DNA of 64,000 nt from Terfezia claveryi (lineage: Eukaryota; Ascomycota; Pezizomycetes; Pezizales; Pezizaceae): positions 248,001 to 312,000 of the forward strand of contig WHUX01000013.1 of NCBI GenBank assembly GCA_015179025.1, given 5' to 3'. Position 1 is the first letter of the stretch; each line of letters opens with the position of its first letter. Shown piece by piece: positions 48,607 to 60,138 of this stretch. The translations under genes and the position numbers were made by a program. The notes beneath the pieces are model-generated. The model was given only the letters and a program-made list of their open reading frames with translations, was not told the origin of the DNA and made no database searches.

Positions 48607-50924
48607 CTAATATAACCAAACCTCATGTTTAGAACCCTCTCCATCACCTAAATCAAACATTCGTTTCAGCAGCAAACAACCCCCCACATGATCCCATCTT
48701 ACCGTGGCAATCTTTTTCAGGTAAACCCTCATCCCGGGATACTGGTCATCCCCTTCCTCTTGATCTTCGTCAGCACTGACATAGCCCTCTTCTCCACCCC
48801 CATCACCACTACTTCGTATAAGCTCCGCTCTTCGAACTTCATGGCACAATACAATCCAGGGCAACGGCTCGTGTCCATCGCTGTTTGGCTCCCGGGGTAT
48901 GAATGTCGTGTATACCCCGTCAGGGATTTGTGTAGGGCCATTCGGAAAAGCATCCGCAGAGACCCAGACGGTGGTAGACTCATAGTATGGTGAGGTCAGG
49001 GTATATGTATACTTTCCGGCTTTTTCCGCACTTGGAGTTAACTCGGTAAATCTATTCCAGGTCAAAGTGCAATTCCTCACAAGCCTACCACACCCAAGCC
49101 TTGTTGTTGGTATAGAACTGAGTGTGTTACCCGCCGATTGTGGCCCATCTTGGGTCTCGGTAATGGATACATCTGGATATTTCATCACTTGTTCCCAGCT
49201 CGGGAACCAATGCGTTGAACTGGGGTGGGGAAGGCGTCAAGCAATGCTAGTGCATATCGTTTTGGATGCGTACCAAAGCTTGCTGTGCTCTTTATATACC
49301 TCCCCCATGCTGCAGCAGCAGTTTCAGAGGGCAAATACACAGGTAGATGGCTTGAGTGGAGTCCATTAAGCAAGAGATACATCAACGCAGCAACTTTATC
49401 CACAGGGTTCAATGTCTGGCGGCGACCCATTTCCAGAAGTATCGTCGAGAAAGTGCTGGAGTCAAGTTGGATTGAACTATTGATTCGAAAGGACCGCAAA
49501 TGCATATCTTGGATCTCTGGGTCCATAAGCTCATACGGGATATCCGTGTCGACAGGAAGAGTACGTCCAAGCATGGTGGCAAGCGTATTGATATAGCTGC
49601 CGAGCAGGGTATTATTCCCAATCTGTCTCCAAGCAATTAGCAACGCCGTTCTATTTGCTTCATATATCGGTTACCCTACGTCAATCTCGAATGGCTTATT
49701 CATCCCCTGTGGCAAACCGGCAACAATCATGTCCTGCGTAGAGACGGTCTCTTGCATCGTCCAGGCTCGATTTATCCAGTTTCTGGAGGAGTCTGTTCCC
49801 AATTTCTCTGGATTAAACTGCCTTCCTAGCCCATTAAAGTACGTAACAACCCTCTTAGCATGCACAAATACAATTCCGACCGTCGGGACGTCCAGCTCCC
49901 ACTCATCTAAGCGTATCTTCTCTGCCTCTGCATCATCAGGATGCTCCTGCCTCAGACACAAGACATCCAGCCAACAATATCTAGCATTCATTCCTACTAA
50001 TTCTTTCCGGATATCCTCCAGTCTCACTCCTTGCGGTAACGGCACCGGCCATTGATGCTGGTTTGCTTCCGTCCAGGTTGATCGCATATCATCCGTCCAT
50101 GCGTGTGATATTGCCCAGAAATCCCCCGCTCCTCCGGCAGCAATCCATTCGAATGGGATAACCCTATTGGCACAAACATCCCAAATGCGCCGTGGCCAGG
50201 TGCCAATCGGGTTCTCAATGGACCGGTAGACAGCACCACTGTCACTTTCCGTCGCCCTTACATGTCGCTCGGCCTGCGCATTCCCAGCCGCATGACATAA
50301 ACTTTGATGCCAATACCCCGGTCGACGCCCCGATGCTCGCCACCCCCCTGCACAAACCCAAGCATAGACGACATTGAAATTATAGTTGCCCCCAATAAAA
50401 GTCCTCAGCCACCGGTCAACAACCTGCTCCTCGGTTAGTTTTGCATCTTCGGTGTACCCAGATTCCTGAGCTATATCTTCTGGCATCTCCTCATCATTAA
50501 TCGCTTCGTAATTCATCGCCTCGAACTCCATCTCCTCAATCACCCCCCCTTCCTCATCTACTGGAACTCGAGAGAGCGGATCTGCTCCTAGCGAAGCCAG
50601 CTTCGCCCGCAATTGTGCCACTGTCATTGGCGAACATGGGAGGTTAATATCCTCGTCGCTTAGAATGACTGCCGAATACGGTGTGGGTAACGGTTTTCCA
50701 AGGCGGAGTATGCCGGGGGAGTTGACGTATTGTCTCCTTCGTCTCCGACTTCCGGGAATAAGCTTTTTGTAACTCTTGGTGCTGCCCTCGACAGGATCGG
50801 TGTTGTAATTGCAGTGTTCCCCTGTTGTGTATCGTACATCTCCCCCAATGCTATCTTTTACTGCAGTCCGCCGCTGCAACTTGCCAGAGACTCGCGTATA
50901 TAGTCGCTTAATTGAGCCGAACAT
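48607..50924 (-). pseudogene. HET-domain (heterokaryon incompatibility) gene, broken
   Basis: HET proteins of filamentous ascomycetes act in self/non-self recognition and can trigger cell death after hyphal fusion (family knowledge). From the ATG at 50924, the first 417 codons are open. They hold an acidic, basic-patched N-terminus and the HET domain at about 270-392: AISHAW (271-276), YCWLDVLCLRQ (316-326), RAWTMQE (386-392). A TAA at 49671-49673 then interrupts a frame that stays open for about 160 more codons. Near 49205-49212 the frame shifts by one base (consistent with a single deletion), after which about 194 codons run to 48607. Without these two lesions it would be roughly 770 residues in one exon. 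No intron fits either lesion. A sequencing error could explain the frameshift. Confidence 0.85.
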
Positions 50925-52360
50925 GGTGTTTCTTAATCCTCAAATTATCCCTCAACTATACATGTATATATTGAGCGAGGTCCAAAAATATCGTGTCGAC
51001 GTTCGTTGAACTTCGCGCTTGGGTCGGTGATATCCTTCATCCTTCTCTCTTTTCAAAGCCGAGTGGTTGCAGCTATTATGATAAAGAGGGATTGACTCTT
51101 GAAAGCTCCGCGACGTAGCTTTCGACAAGAGGAGGAACGTGGTCAACCCCAATGCACATGGCTGCAGTATCGCTTGTATGTCAGCCGTGGGTCCAATGGT
51201 TGGGCCCAATCCTAAACTTCCCGTGCGGCTAACTAAGGACGACGGTAAGTCGTGACGAATTCCAGTGGAACATCGTTGATCGTGGTTGCTTTTTCTGATC
51301 TAGTGTAGGATAGGAGTCGGAATGACAATGCTCTACTGTTCAGCTTCCCTCCATGAATCCATCTAGATATGCTGTCACTCCGTTGCAAGGTCTACAATAA
51401 TTTTGGCTGCAATCATTGATATGAGTTGTTGCTGCAGATCTGGCGCCAATTGTGTTTTCCGCCAATCGAAATGCTACTGACCTATCTCGAACGGTATCCG
51501 TACATATAAGCCCAAACAGAATTTTCTGTGGGTGAATATCTCTCGCCTTTGCTCTTTCCCTATTGATGCTCATGGGAAATGTAACAGCACTCTTGCAAAC
51601 TGTCGCTTTTATGTATACCCTACTTATAAAGCCTATAAAAAACTATCCTCTCGCGTCAGCCAACTAGTTGAGTGGGTGACAAATAGTTCCCAAATCGGAC
51701 AACTACTCTATTCAGTTAGCACTATGGTTTATTTCTCGGGCCTCTTATACACCTTCCCAATGAGCCATACCCTCCAATTCCAACATACATCAGCGCAAAT
51801 CCCTGTCGAGTCCATACTCTCTTGGCCCTGGATCTCCCAACTATAATAATGTAGGTTACTCAATAGCACATTGTGGCAAGTACTACTAAGTACGCGAGGA
51901 CTATACGCGAGGATAGTGTCATAATTATGAGGTATCATCATGCTGGCAAGACATTGTACAGCACTCGCAAGTGTGATACACCTTGAAACCTATTTGCGAT
52001 ATGACAGACGATTAAGCGTAGAGTTGCACGTTGCATCCCCGGACTTTCATACACTCACAAGCCTTGAGGTACATAAGTAGCAAGGCTGCATATGGGTATA
52101 TTGTGCATCGGTTCTTAGAGCTACACAGTCACAAATCTGATGATACTTTGAATGCTTGGTGTTAGAAGCCGATCACATAATTCCTTTTTATAACAATATT
52201 TATTTTTTTAAAGACTTGTGGAGAGTTTGATATCTCTGCGTTGGCTCCACTTGAGGGGAATCAAAATAAGGCACGGAAAGTCAAATTCAAGACAACCCAT
52301 AGGGAGGTAGGTTACGCTTACGAAGAGTAAGATTGAGGAGGATATTGTTAACTCGCAAGA
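50925..52360. other. Gene-free region upstream of the broken HET gene
   Basis: No supportable gene or RNA seen. At 52361 the first terminus of the transposon-dense region begins. Confidence 0.45.
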
Positions 52361-52387
52361 TAGTCTGGTTGCACTGCCCCTCGCAGA
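52361..52387 (+). repeat. Transposon terminus, TA + GTCTGGTTGCAC
   Basis: The 27 bp from 52361 match, in inverted orientation, the terminus at 60377-60403 at about 25 positions, including the extension CCCCTCGCAG. The two could be the ends of one 8-kb insertion later filled by other elements, or ends of two separate copies. Confidence 0.6.
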
Positions 52388-52613
52388 GGAAAGGTTCCTT
52401 GTTCTAACTCAAACCAGCTGATTTAACTTGACTTGCCCCTAATCATAAAAAGGGTCGACGAGATAGTCAATAGGGTAGTCCAGAAAATCGGCTGCTGTTA
52501 AAAAAGGAAAAGCATGAAAGCATGGTCGTGCGGCAGAAAAGGAGGAGAAAAATTAACCAGGTGAAATGAGTGAAGTAGTTAGGAGCCTTCATAGATGAAA
52601 GCTAACATTCCAG

Positions 52614-53620
52614 GAACATTGGAAGGCTAGGGTTCATAAGGCGAGGAGGATTTTAGGTAACTGTAATAGGATAGGGAACTCTGAGTGGGGGATCAGTGCA
52701 ACTAGCTGGAAAAGTCTCTTTATAGGACAGTTGCATAGTGGGGGGGGCGGAGTTAGGGTGGAGAGCTCAAAAGGATTGGGAAAAGGAGTTGGAGAGCCTT
52801 CAGTATATATCAAGCACTTCGGAAGTGCACTGGGGCTACACGAGGAGCAAGGAAGGAGTTGGTGAGTCGGATAGCCGGAGTGAGCCTCTACGAGTGGCGG
52901 TTGAAGCTGCACAGGCTAGACTGGCTATCAAGATGATAAGGAACCCCGCGATAATGGGAGAGATGATTCTGGGGGACTATAGCGTCCGGGAAGGTCAGGG
53001 AACTCCGATCGGAGAAGTTATTCGGAAAAGGCTGTTTGAGGTAGATGAGATAGAGGAAGGAGAGGAGGGAGTTCTCAGACTGGGAGGATTTTGTAGGCAG
53101 GCCAAATCCCGACAATTAATCTCAAGTTAGACAATAAGTCACCAAGGGAGGAGTGGAGCCTGAAGATCAGCGAGGCTGCAGACGGATGCCAGATTCTATA
53201 TAGATGGGAGCAAGTTGGAGGAAGGGGGAGTAAGTGGTGGTTGGTTTGCAGTAGATAGGAAAGAGAAGATAGTAGGGATGCAGAGGTTTAGGGAAAGGTA
53301 GCAAGAGGTGGGATGGAGTGACTGCGGGGGTTAGAAGGCATTGGAAGTGGCTCGGCGACAGACTCGCGGGTGGCAATCTGGCAATTGCAGCAGCAGGGAA
53401 GCACAATGCAGGACCGGAAAGGGAAAACTGCATGTGTGGAGAAATATTCTGGACCCCACAGTGGACCCGGTATATTTCTTTTGTGAGGGGACCCAGAAAC
53501 AGGCAGGCACTTGCCCTGCCGGAATGATAGAGACAGGTGGTTGCGGAAGAGGCAGAACAGGGATAAGGAGGCCTTCGAGAATCTGGTTGAGCCCTTCTTT
53601 TCCAATCTCAACCTTAGCCT
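52614..53620 (+). pseudogene. LINE (Tad1-like) remnant: post-RT region and RNase H
   Basis: A degraded non-LTR retrotransposon 3' part. Recognisable pieces in several frames: a post-RT helix region (EHWKARVHKARRILGN at 52614, then WGISATSWKSLFIGQLH), the segment WRAQKDWEKELESLQYI...AQARLAIKMIRNP (52760-52950), the start of an RNase H domain FYIDGSKLEEGGVSGGWFA near 53194, and a Cys-rich end CMCGEIFWTPQ near 53431. At least two frameshifts, one at a G run near 52740, and in-frame stops show it is dead. No poly(A) tail seen; it stops just before a transposon terminus at 53624. Confidence 0.75.
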
Positions 53621-53623
53621 AGG

Positions 53624-53640
53624 TAGTCTGGTTGTCCGTC
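53624..53640 (+). repeat. Transposon terminus, TA + GTCTGGTTGTCCGT
   Basis: Same core as the other termini with the extension TCCGT. An identical 14-bp version lies at 59924. No inverted partner identified. Confidence 0.55.
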
Positions 53641-53746
53641 CTCATCCTCATCCTAGTCTGGTTGGCACAACACCTCCACAGAGGGTGTGAGACGAGCACA
53701 AGAAAGTTTGAAGTATGTACTATACCCAACTAGGTAAAGTCGATTA

Positions 53747-53916
53747 CCGCATCCACTGGTGTATAACAATCCTTGTCAGTTTAAAGACATAGGTCGAGCT
53801 TATGCAGTAAAGGTGATAAAATAGGTGGATGGTAACACGCTCACTGAGGTATAACGGTCCCTGTCAGGTGTATTATCTTTAAACTGACAAGGATCGTTGT
53901 TCGCCAGTGGATGCGG
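53747..53916. mobile_element. 170-bp MITE inside the Tc1 element
   Basis: Inverted arms begin CCGCATCCACTGG and share a run of TTGTCAGTTTAAAG at their inner ends. TA lies on both sides (53745-53746 and 53917-53918). A third degenerate copy of the arm (CACTGAGGTATAACGGTCC) lies between them. No coding capacity. Confidence 0.8.
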
Positions 53917-54235
53917 TATTCCCTAAAGAACAATAGCAACCAGATATTGCATCCGACGATATCTTCACAGTATGCTATTATATTATAGAATGGCAGAAAC
54001 AATATCCACTCTTAGTACGTACTTAGTGCAGCAAGGAGCGCAATTCGTTACATGGCCCTGCTATTGCACAAATTATGTGCTTTTGTCAGTAAACACGCTC
54101 CGAAAATATAAGCCCCATCTCTGCTCGCTAGATTTCTGCTATCGCCCAGTTATAAAGTAACACAAAATTTAGAAGTCCACCAGACTGGCCCCAAAACCAT
54201 TTTACCCCTACCCCTTAGTCTGGTTGGCACAAGAC

Positions 54236-54950
54236 TCAGTATCACGTCAGCTCACTTTCACGGACGTAGCAGAGCTTGATATTCAAGGTTGTGAATGTTT
54301 TATTCGAGATGCCTTTGAAGCGGAAGGCTACTTTAGAAGGGTGACTAGAAAGAAATCTTTTCTAGATGGAGTCAAAAAGCAAATGTCTAGCATGGGGTCT
54401 CACACATGAGACTGGACTGTGGAGGAGTGGAGAAGGATTATTTGCACGGATGAATTATATATTCGTCTGAATGGAAAAGTATTGATCACTCGACATTGCC
54501 TGATTCAGAAATTTCAAAACCAACATTCTGTTATGCTTATGTGAAACTAGTGAAGGGTCGGTATCTTCCGTGATTATTATGGCAGAAGGAAGACTCTTCA
54601 CAGACTCACTGTGAACACACCATTCGTCCTACCCACTACCCCTAGTGGTATGATATTAGTCAGGAGGAAGGCTTTTAGTGCTATGTCAGGGAGGATGGTA
54701 CTTCAGCTCATAGGGCTCGTGCCACGCAAGCAGTTCGACCATTGAAGCCAATGGGAGTAAGATTAAAGCACGGCTTAATGAAAGCTGATAGAGTAATAAT
54801 GGCAGAGAAGTTTGTCATCCGATTCAGGAAGAGTGGGCTATGCTTCCAAGCGGAAGATATTGGAACTTGTAGATCTGTATTAAGGCTGTTATTGCAGTCA
54901 AGTGTAGCCATACAGAATATTGATCCTGGACGTAGATATATTGTCTTTTA
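54236..54950 (+). pseudogene. Tc1-type transposase remnant
   Basis: Translation in shifting frames gives hallmarks of Tc1 transposase: GYFRRVTRKKSFL near 54330; DWTVEEWRRIICTDELY, with the first catalytic Asp, near 54412-54460; and EDGTSAHRARATQA, with the second catalytic Asp, near 54690-54735. Stops and frame changes separate the pieces. The expected SPDLNPIENIW-type third block is not recognisable, so the C-terminal catalytic part is gone or replaced. Confidence 0.75.
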
Positions 54951-55580
54951 ATTTATTTAAAAATGGCCTGCTTAATAGATGGATTTTGCGCATTTGGTCT
55001 CATCACAACAGGCTGGCCTATCTATGTATGTACCTAAGCCAATCTAGACGTATTTAAGTTCTATCTTGTCAGCCAACTGTCTGCATAATCCATGCTTGAG
55101 CTTAAACTCCTATCCCTGTCACTGTGATAAAGATGTAAACAAACAACTACTACAATATAACAAACTTATCAAAATGTCTGAACAACAGCACTGCACGTTG
55201 GAGCAACAACATAATTCTACCTAGACCCACATCCTATTGCATACTTTAGGCGAAATTAGTATTAGTTCCTGGTGTATAAAGCAACCGACATTAGTTCAAC
55301 CGGGGGTCTTACTTCTGAGTTTTTGCGGTATACAAAACGGTGATCACTATATCGATATTGGTATTTTAATATTTTTTTTTTTCATTATTGTGCAAGAAAA
55401 GCAAGAGCAAGAACTACCTAACGTCTACAGAGTAGCTGGTTCGCTACTAGGTAGGCCAGTGTACGACTGACGTTATCGCTGTACCGAGTAAAATGGGGAT
55501 CCAACGTCGTCCACAACAACCCTTGCTCCTCTGTGATCTAGAGAGGTGTTGTGCCAACCAGACTAGGCAGCTCATTTAAC

Positions 55581-55713
55581 CAGACTAGCTCATAAACCCA
55601 GTGCGGTATACTTAAAGCAGATTAGCTGATTAGAGACGAAGCAGTAGAGGTTTCAGTAGTCTGGTTGGGCACGGTTTAAAGCTCGCGATGCTAGGGGTCG
55701 TGCAACCAGACTA
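55581..55713. repeat. Further GTCTGGTTG termini, including a 53-bp inverted pair
   Basis: An outward copy (AACCAGAC + TA) ends at 55587. A second pair faces inward: GTCTGGTTGGGCACGG from 55659 and GTCGTGCAACCAGAC ending at 55711, bordered by TA on both sides. The pair encloses only 53 bp, about the smallest a two-ended element could be. Confidence 0.6.
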
Positions 55714-56259
55714 AGGTTTATGGTTTGGCGTAAGCCTGCGCACTTTGCTTGATTCAACTGATTTCGGGTTCAGCCATTCTGCTGCTTGCTACTGGTATGC
55801 TGATGGGCCTGAACTGCGAGAGATAGGTTTTGTAAGTAGTCTACAGTGTCGGGAAGTACTGGTACTGGTAGCTGAACAAAGTCACTAAGTTTCTCTTTTG
55901 CATGTTCTGGGTGATAGTCTTAGCATATTTCACACACCCAGTGCTCTCCGTTTTCCTTTCTCTCTCGACCCCTGTCATATTCTATACCGGAACCCTTGCT
56001 ATGCCGGACAGAAAGCCCTGGATTTCCGCTGTCCGTTATAGCAAGAGTTGACTGTACGCGCCATTAATGGTAACTAACTAACCAGACTAATTGGTAACGT
56101 TCACGATTACTGTCGGGAATTTTGACGTTTGTGAGATACGAGCCATTGTTGGCCTGCGCGCAACCAGATATTTAGTTTGTACTGGTATGGCCTCTCACCA
56201 CGAAGATCACTTATCCAACCGTTTCCGGCCCCCCCTGTCTGCAAATTCATGTATTTTGG

Positions 56260-56279
56260 TAGTCTGGTTGCACGACCCT
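56260..56279 (+). repeat. Transposon terminus, TA + GTCTGGTTGCACGACCC
   Basis: Matches the terminus ending at 55711 over 17 bp but faces the other way. It abuts the poly(A) end of the minus-strand LINE remnant. Another outward copy (AACCAGAC + TA) ends at 56089. Confidence 0.55.
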
Positions 56280-56290
56280 GCAGGAGGAGG

Positions 56291-57431
56291 TTTTTTTTTT
56301 TTTTTTTTTTTGTTTTAAGTCTATACAGACTATGAGACGGACCCGATCCCACATCTTAAACTCGGGACAACGGGCTACGTAAACGTCCTGCCTTCCGAGC
56401 CTAATAGATGTCATAATAGAAATAACCTCTTCCTCCTCCACCACGCCTACTAACCGGCCGACATCCCCATCATAAACATGCCTCCGCCTCCATGCCCCTG
56501 CTGGCCCTCCCCTTTGACAAATGAAATTCGTGGCCCCTTCCATACCTCACCCTCTATTCAGGCTAGATCAAGGTAAGAGAAAAATGTCTCAACCAAGTCT
56601 ACTGTATACTCTTACCCCCGGTCTTTTATCTTCTTCAACCACCTCCTCCGGTCATCCATATCTTCCCAACTTCCCTATCTCCTACCGATCTCTTCCCCGC
56701 GTGGGCACACCAAGGCTACATGCTTGCCTGTTTCCACATATTGGCTGCATGTTCTGCACATTGGATTGGGCCAACAGAATCATCCAACTTGTTCCACCAG
56801 GTTTTGTAGGTTATCCTTCCTGGTCCTGCAGTGGACATAGTTGGCCCGTGCTTTCCGCTCCCACCTAACCTGTCCCCACCATTCTTCTTTCTGCCTCTCT
56901 TCTTCGCTTCCACTCCTGCTTAAGACCCCCCTCTGTAATTAGAGGTTCTGATGAGTAAAACTCTTCTGCCCCTACCTTTGCCAATACATCTGCTCGCTCA
57001 TTTCTAGGAATACCCAGATGTGCCTTAACCCAGCCAGACCTGACTGCCGCTGGCCCCAGAACATCCTGTCTCTTTTTGACTTCTACTACTGCTGATCCTA
57101 AGTCTGTTGTCCTCGCCTTTCCCCTTCGTCCTGCCTTCCTAATTGCTGCTACAGCAGCCCGAGAATTCGTGAGAATAAGGAGTTTCCAGTCCTGAGGGCT
57201 ATCCGTTAGCGCTTTTGTCAAGCTGGCCACTTCTCCATCCTACACAGTACACATTCTTCCTAACTCTACGCTCCCTTTAGACCTTCCCCCTTCCGAACAC
57301 CATCCTCCTCCTACTTTGCCCTCTTCACTCATACTTCTATCGGAATAAACTACTACTGTATCCTCTTTAACCTCCTCAATCTTCCTAATCCATTGTAAAA
57401 CTTTACCCCGAGGGGGATTTCGCAGTTTCAC
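56291..57431 (-). pseudogene. LINE 3' fragment with RNase H and poly(A) tail
   Basis: Minus strand, 5'-truncated. RNase H pieces run in one frame with a single TAG (57240-57242): VVYSDRSMSEEGKVGGGWC, then LLILTNSRAAVAAIRKAG and GWVKAHLGIPRNERADVLA, which carry the usual RNase H spacing. A Cys/His segment follows (CRTCSQYVETGKHVALVCP near 56745-56700) after another stop. The copy ends in a run of more than 20 A (T on the plus strand, 56291-56316). Different in sequence from the plus-strand LINE remnant at 52.6 kb, so a separate family. No target duplication identified. Confidence 0.8.
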
Positions 57432-58833
57432 ACAATAGGTAAAATAAATCAGATATTCGTGCTCTTGAGAGCGCAGCGAATAAGTAAAAGCTTAAATCGA
57501 CGTCGGGGGCGTTCTGGTTGTAGTTCTTGTAATCACTCGGTCCTTGAGAATTGAAGTCGATGTCGTGTCCAGTGGAGGGTATTTTGGTTCGTCGGGCTCA
57601 TCGGTTCCATTAATGGTTAATCAGGCCACGCGGGGTTATTCCAGAGCTAGGTGGCAGAGGGGTCTTGGCATGGGACTAAACGTGGTAACCGTTAAGCTTC
57701 GTTTTTTTTCTGCCGCTCCTGGCGACGCTGCACATTTCAGAGTCTCCTCCGCGATTTGTTCTGCAATTGGTGACTAGCCTTGCATTAAGTATAGAGTAAT
57801 GTGCAAACCCAGCTCTGTAGGCGCAGCTGGGTGAGCACTGGTCGACAGCTAGGGACCTCAAGGAACTTCAATTCTCGTCTGATTGCAATCTGTTACATTT
57901 CTTTTTTTTTCTCCAAGTAGTTTGGGCACACAGATTACCCCCAATATTTCTTATAAGCGGATTTACCTAGCAAGCTTCCAGTGTCACTGGAAACTAAATC
58001 ACTAGCTTGTCGTCTCTGTTTTATTTTTATAGATACTCAGACGGTCACTTCTTGAATGGCCGCAATAGCTACCGATACTTGTTCCATAAAACTCCGTACT
58101 GCATCGGCCTTATTTCTGCTTCAGCTAATCAGGTAGCAGCTCATACTGTAAGCTAGAATATCTCCTGCCTTTGCTTGCTCTGTATTCATATCCCACCCTG
58201 GCTCAGGGCTCTTCGTTATGAATTGCCACATTCTCTGTGCTTGTTATAGGAGTCTGGAGGGGTAATTTTGACTTGCCTATCCTCGCCATGACACTGCCTC
58301 CTCAGACATCGCCTTGCCGGTGCTGGTAGCGGCCATGATAAGAACACCCACAGGTCGACCCACTCACCTGATCATGGGATACGCAGTCAGAATTCGGACT
58401 GAGCTAAGGTACGATTGTTTTGTTGCCCCTACCTAAACCCACGCTCTTGGAAATCGTGCGAGTATATATACTTTCTGATCTTTAATGTGTTGTCCACCTA
58501 CCTCTCTTTTCATCGTTTTCTCTTACCTATATTTTATTTATATGAACCTAGCTGTAGGCTGGCATATACATCGCCTGAAGATTGACTGCTGCTTTCATCA
58601 CTGCTTCTCAATTGTATGTATACTCACCTGATAGACCGTCTGTTGATACTATAGTCTGGACATGCCTCTCATACCTATCGTACAGACTTTGAGTGCAATC
58701 CTCCCACGATTTGACCTTCTTGGGTTTCACTCTTGCTTTTGGTTCCCCACAATAAAGGATAGTCCACTGCTCCCGCCAGCATACACAGTCTTACGGACGA
58801 ACTCTTGTGAGGCAACTTCATACATCTGTCAAA
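57432..58833. other. Gene-free region upstream of the minimal C2H2 gene
   Basis: No supportable gene. A 12-bp inverted pair (GAGAATTGAAGT at about 57547, its complement at about 57867) might mark a decayed MITE. A TATA-like tract at 58463-58470 may serve the next gene. Confidence 0.4.
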
Positions 58834-59224
58834 ATGGCTACAAATACACATTTCAGATGCCCTATAGTTGGATGTACTTATGGAGGGTCGAGAAGAGGCC
58901 GGGCTGATTTCATGTGAGTCATTCTTTACATACGCCTATCATTGTATGTCGATATTAAGTTATTTTGCCTTGGGAATCTTCAGTGAACATCTTGAATCGC
59001 ACACTCAACCCTACGCATGCTCTGTGAAGAACTGTGGGCTCTTCTTTTCAAGAGTAAGTAACCTCAATCGCCATCGGCAAACACAACATCAAATCCCCAA
59101 GGAATACTACTTGAGGACAAGCGATGTTCTGGTAGAGGGTGAAATTCATGATAGAATTCGGAGGCATCAGTCTCTTGATGAATTGATTTGCCTTCTGCAG
59201 CTTCTTGGGTTCATATGCTCCTAA
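58834..59224 (+). CDS. Minimal C2H2 zinc-finger protein, two exons
   Basis: Exon 1 is 58834-58913, intron 58914-58983 (GTGAGT...TTCAG), exon 2 58984-59224, giving 106 residues. It starts MATNTHFRCPIVGC and has a first finger ending EHLESH (split by the intron) and a second finger CSVKNCGLFFSRVSNLNRH...H. A conserved tail follows (LRTSDVLVEGEIHDRIRR...LLQLLGF). Fingers and tail are paralogous to the gene at 27150 with the same intron, but the 260-residue N-terminal region is missing. An additional upstream exon is possible but not seen. Likely a nuclear DNA-binding protein or a decaying truncated copy. It sits among transposon remnants. Confidence 0.7.
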
Positions 59225-60130
59225 TTCAGGGCCTGAGAGGAATGTCAAGGTTAATTGGAAGTAAAGGAGGCACATGTACCCCTGTGCGTCGCTGGTCACA
59301 TTTGCAACTTGGAGTTCTTTCAGGAGAGCGGTCCAGTTACTGCTCTTTTTATTTTCTTATATTTACCTACACTCTTTCATGATCTTATTCACAGCATTTC
59401 TCTAGGACCTTTTTTTGAATGTATTCATGGCTTGTTCATTGGCAAACTGTTATTTTTGTTCTGAGATGCTTCAATAAATCTGCAAAAATTCAATCTCGAA
59501 AATCACAGCGCCCAAGTCTAGCTGCGGTCTTGAGCCACCTAAGTCTGCAACCCGGATCCTCTGAAAAAGAAAACAGAACAAATAAAGCAGTACAAGGCTA
59601 CGCGACGCCCATGAAATACGATTCCTCTATGGACAAAAAACTAGATGAGGATGATATTTCTAGACGGATATACAATGTAACTGGAACATGATTGGAGCTG
59701 AGAAATCAGTCTGGTTAGCTAAAGATTCAATTGATTATACGTTTTTCCATTATTCGAATTCTATGCCGCATATTAAAACAAAATCCTCATCTGTTTACGA
59801 GGAGGGCGGTGCGCGTACCGGTGTAGTTGTCAAATTCTTATCGGCCTCCCACTCTACACTAGGCCGGTGCCCGCTAGACTAAGCTAGATGACCTAGAACG
59901 ATATGCATATGGTATCCGTATGTTAGTCTGGTTGTCCGTAGGTAGGCGCGTTTTCCGTGCTTCTGCTCGCAGAGAAGACGGTATCCTCCTTGTTGTTAGA
60001 AATATATGTCGTGCGAATGATAATGATGCTTGTTGTTGACATTCCTTGGCCCCCTTCACGAGGTTGTGTACCGAGTTACGCAAGCTGTAGATCCCGTCCA
60101 GAGGAGTTTTCGCCCGTCTTGGCATGAGAC
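59225..60130. other. Gene-free region with one terminus
   Basis: A GTCTGGTTGTCCGT terminus after TA lies at 59924. An open frame at 59419-59691 is hydrophilic and could be a gene remnant, but I cannot assign it. Confidence 0.4.
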
Positions 60131-60138
60131 CTAGGCGA

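Larger units (their letters stand above)
53656..55563 (+). mobile_element. Tc1/mariner-type element, 1.9 kb, decayed
   Basis: The ends are perfect inverted repeats of at least 21 bp beginning GTCTGGTTGGCACAACACCT, bordered by TA at 53654-53655 and 55564-55565. The size (1,908 bp) and TA targets suit Tc1/mariner. Inside are a 170-bp MITE, another terminus of the same family at 54216, and a broken Tc1 transposase in the same direction. The internal terminus may be the end of a second, nested copy. Confidence 0.8.
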
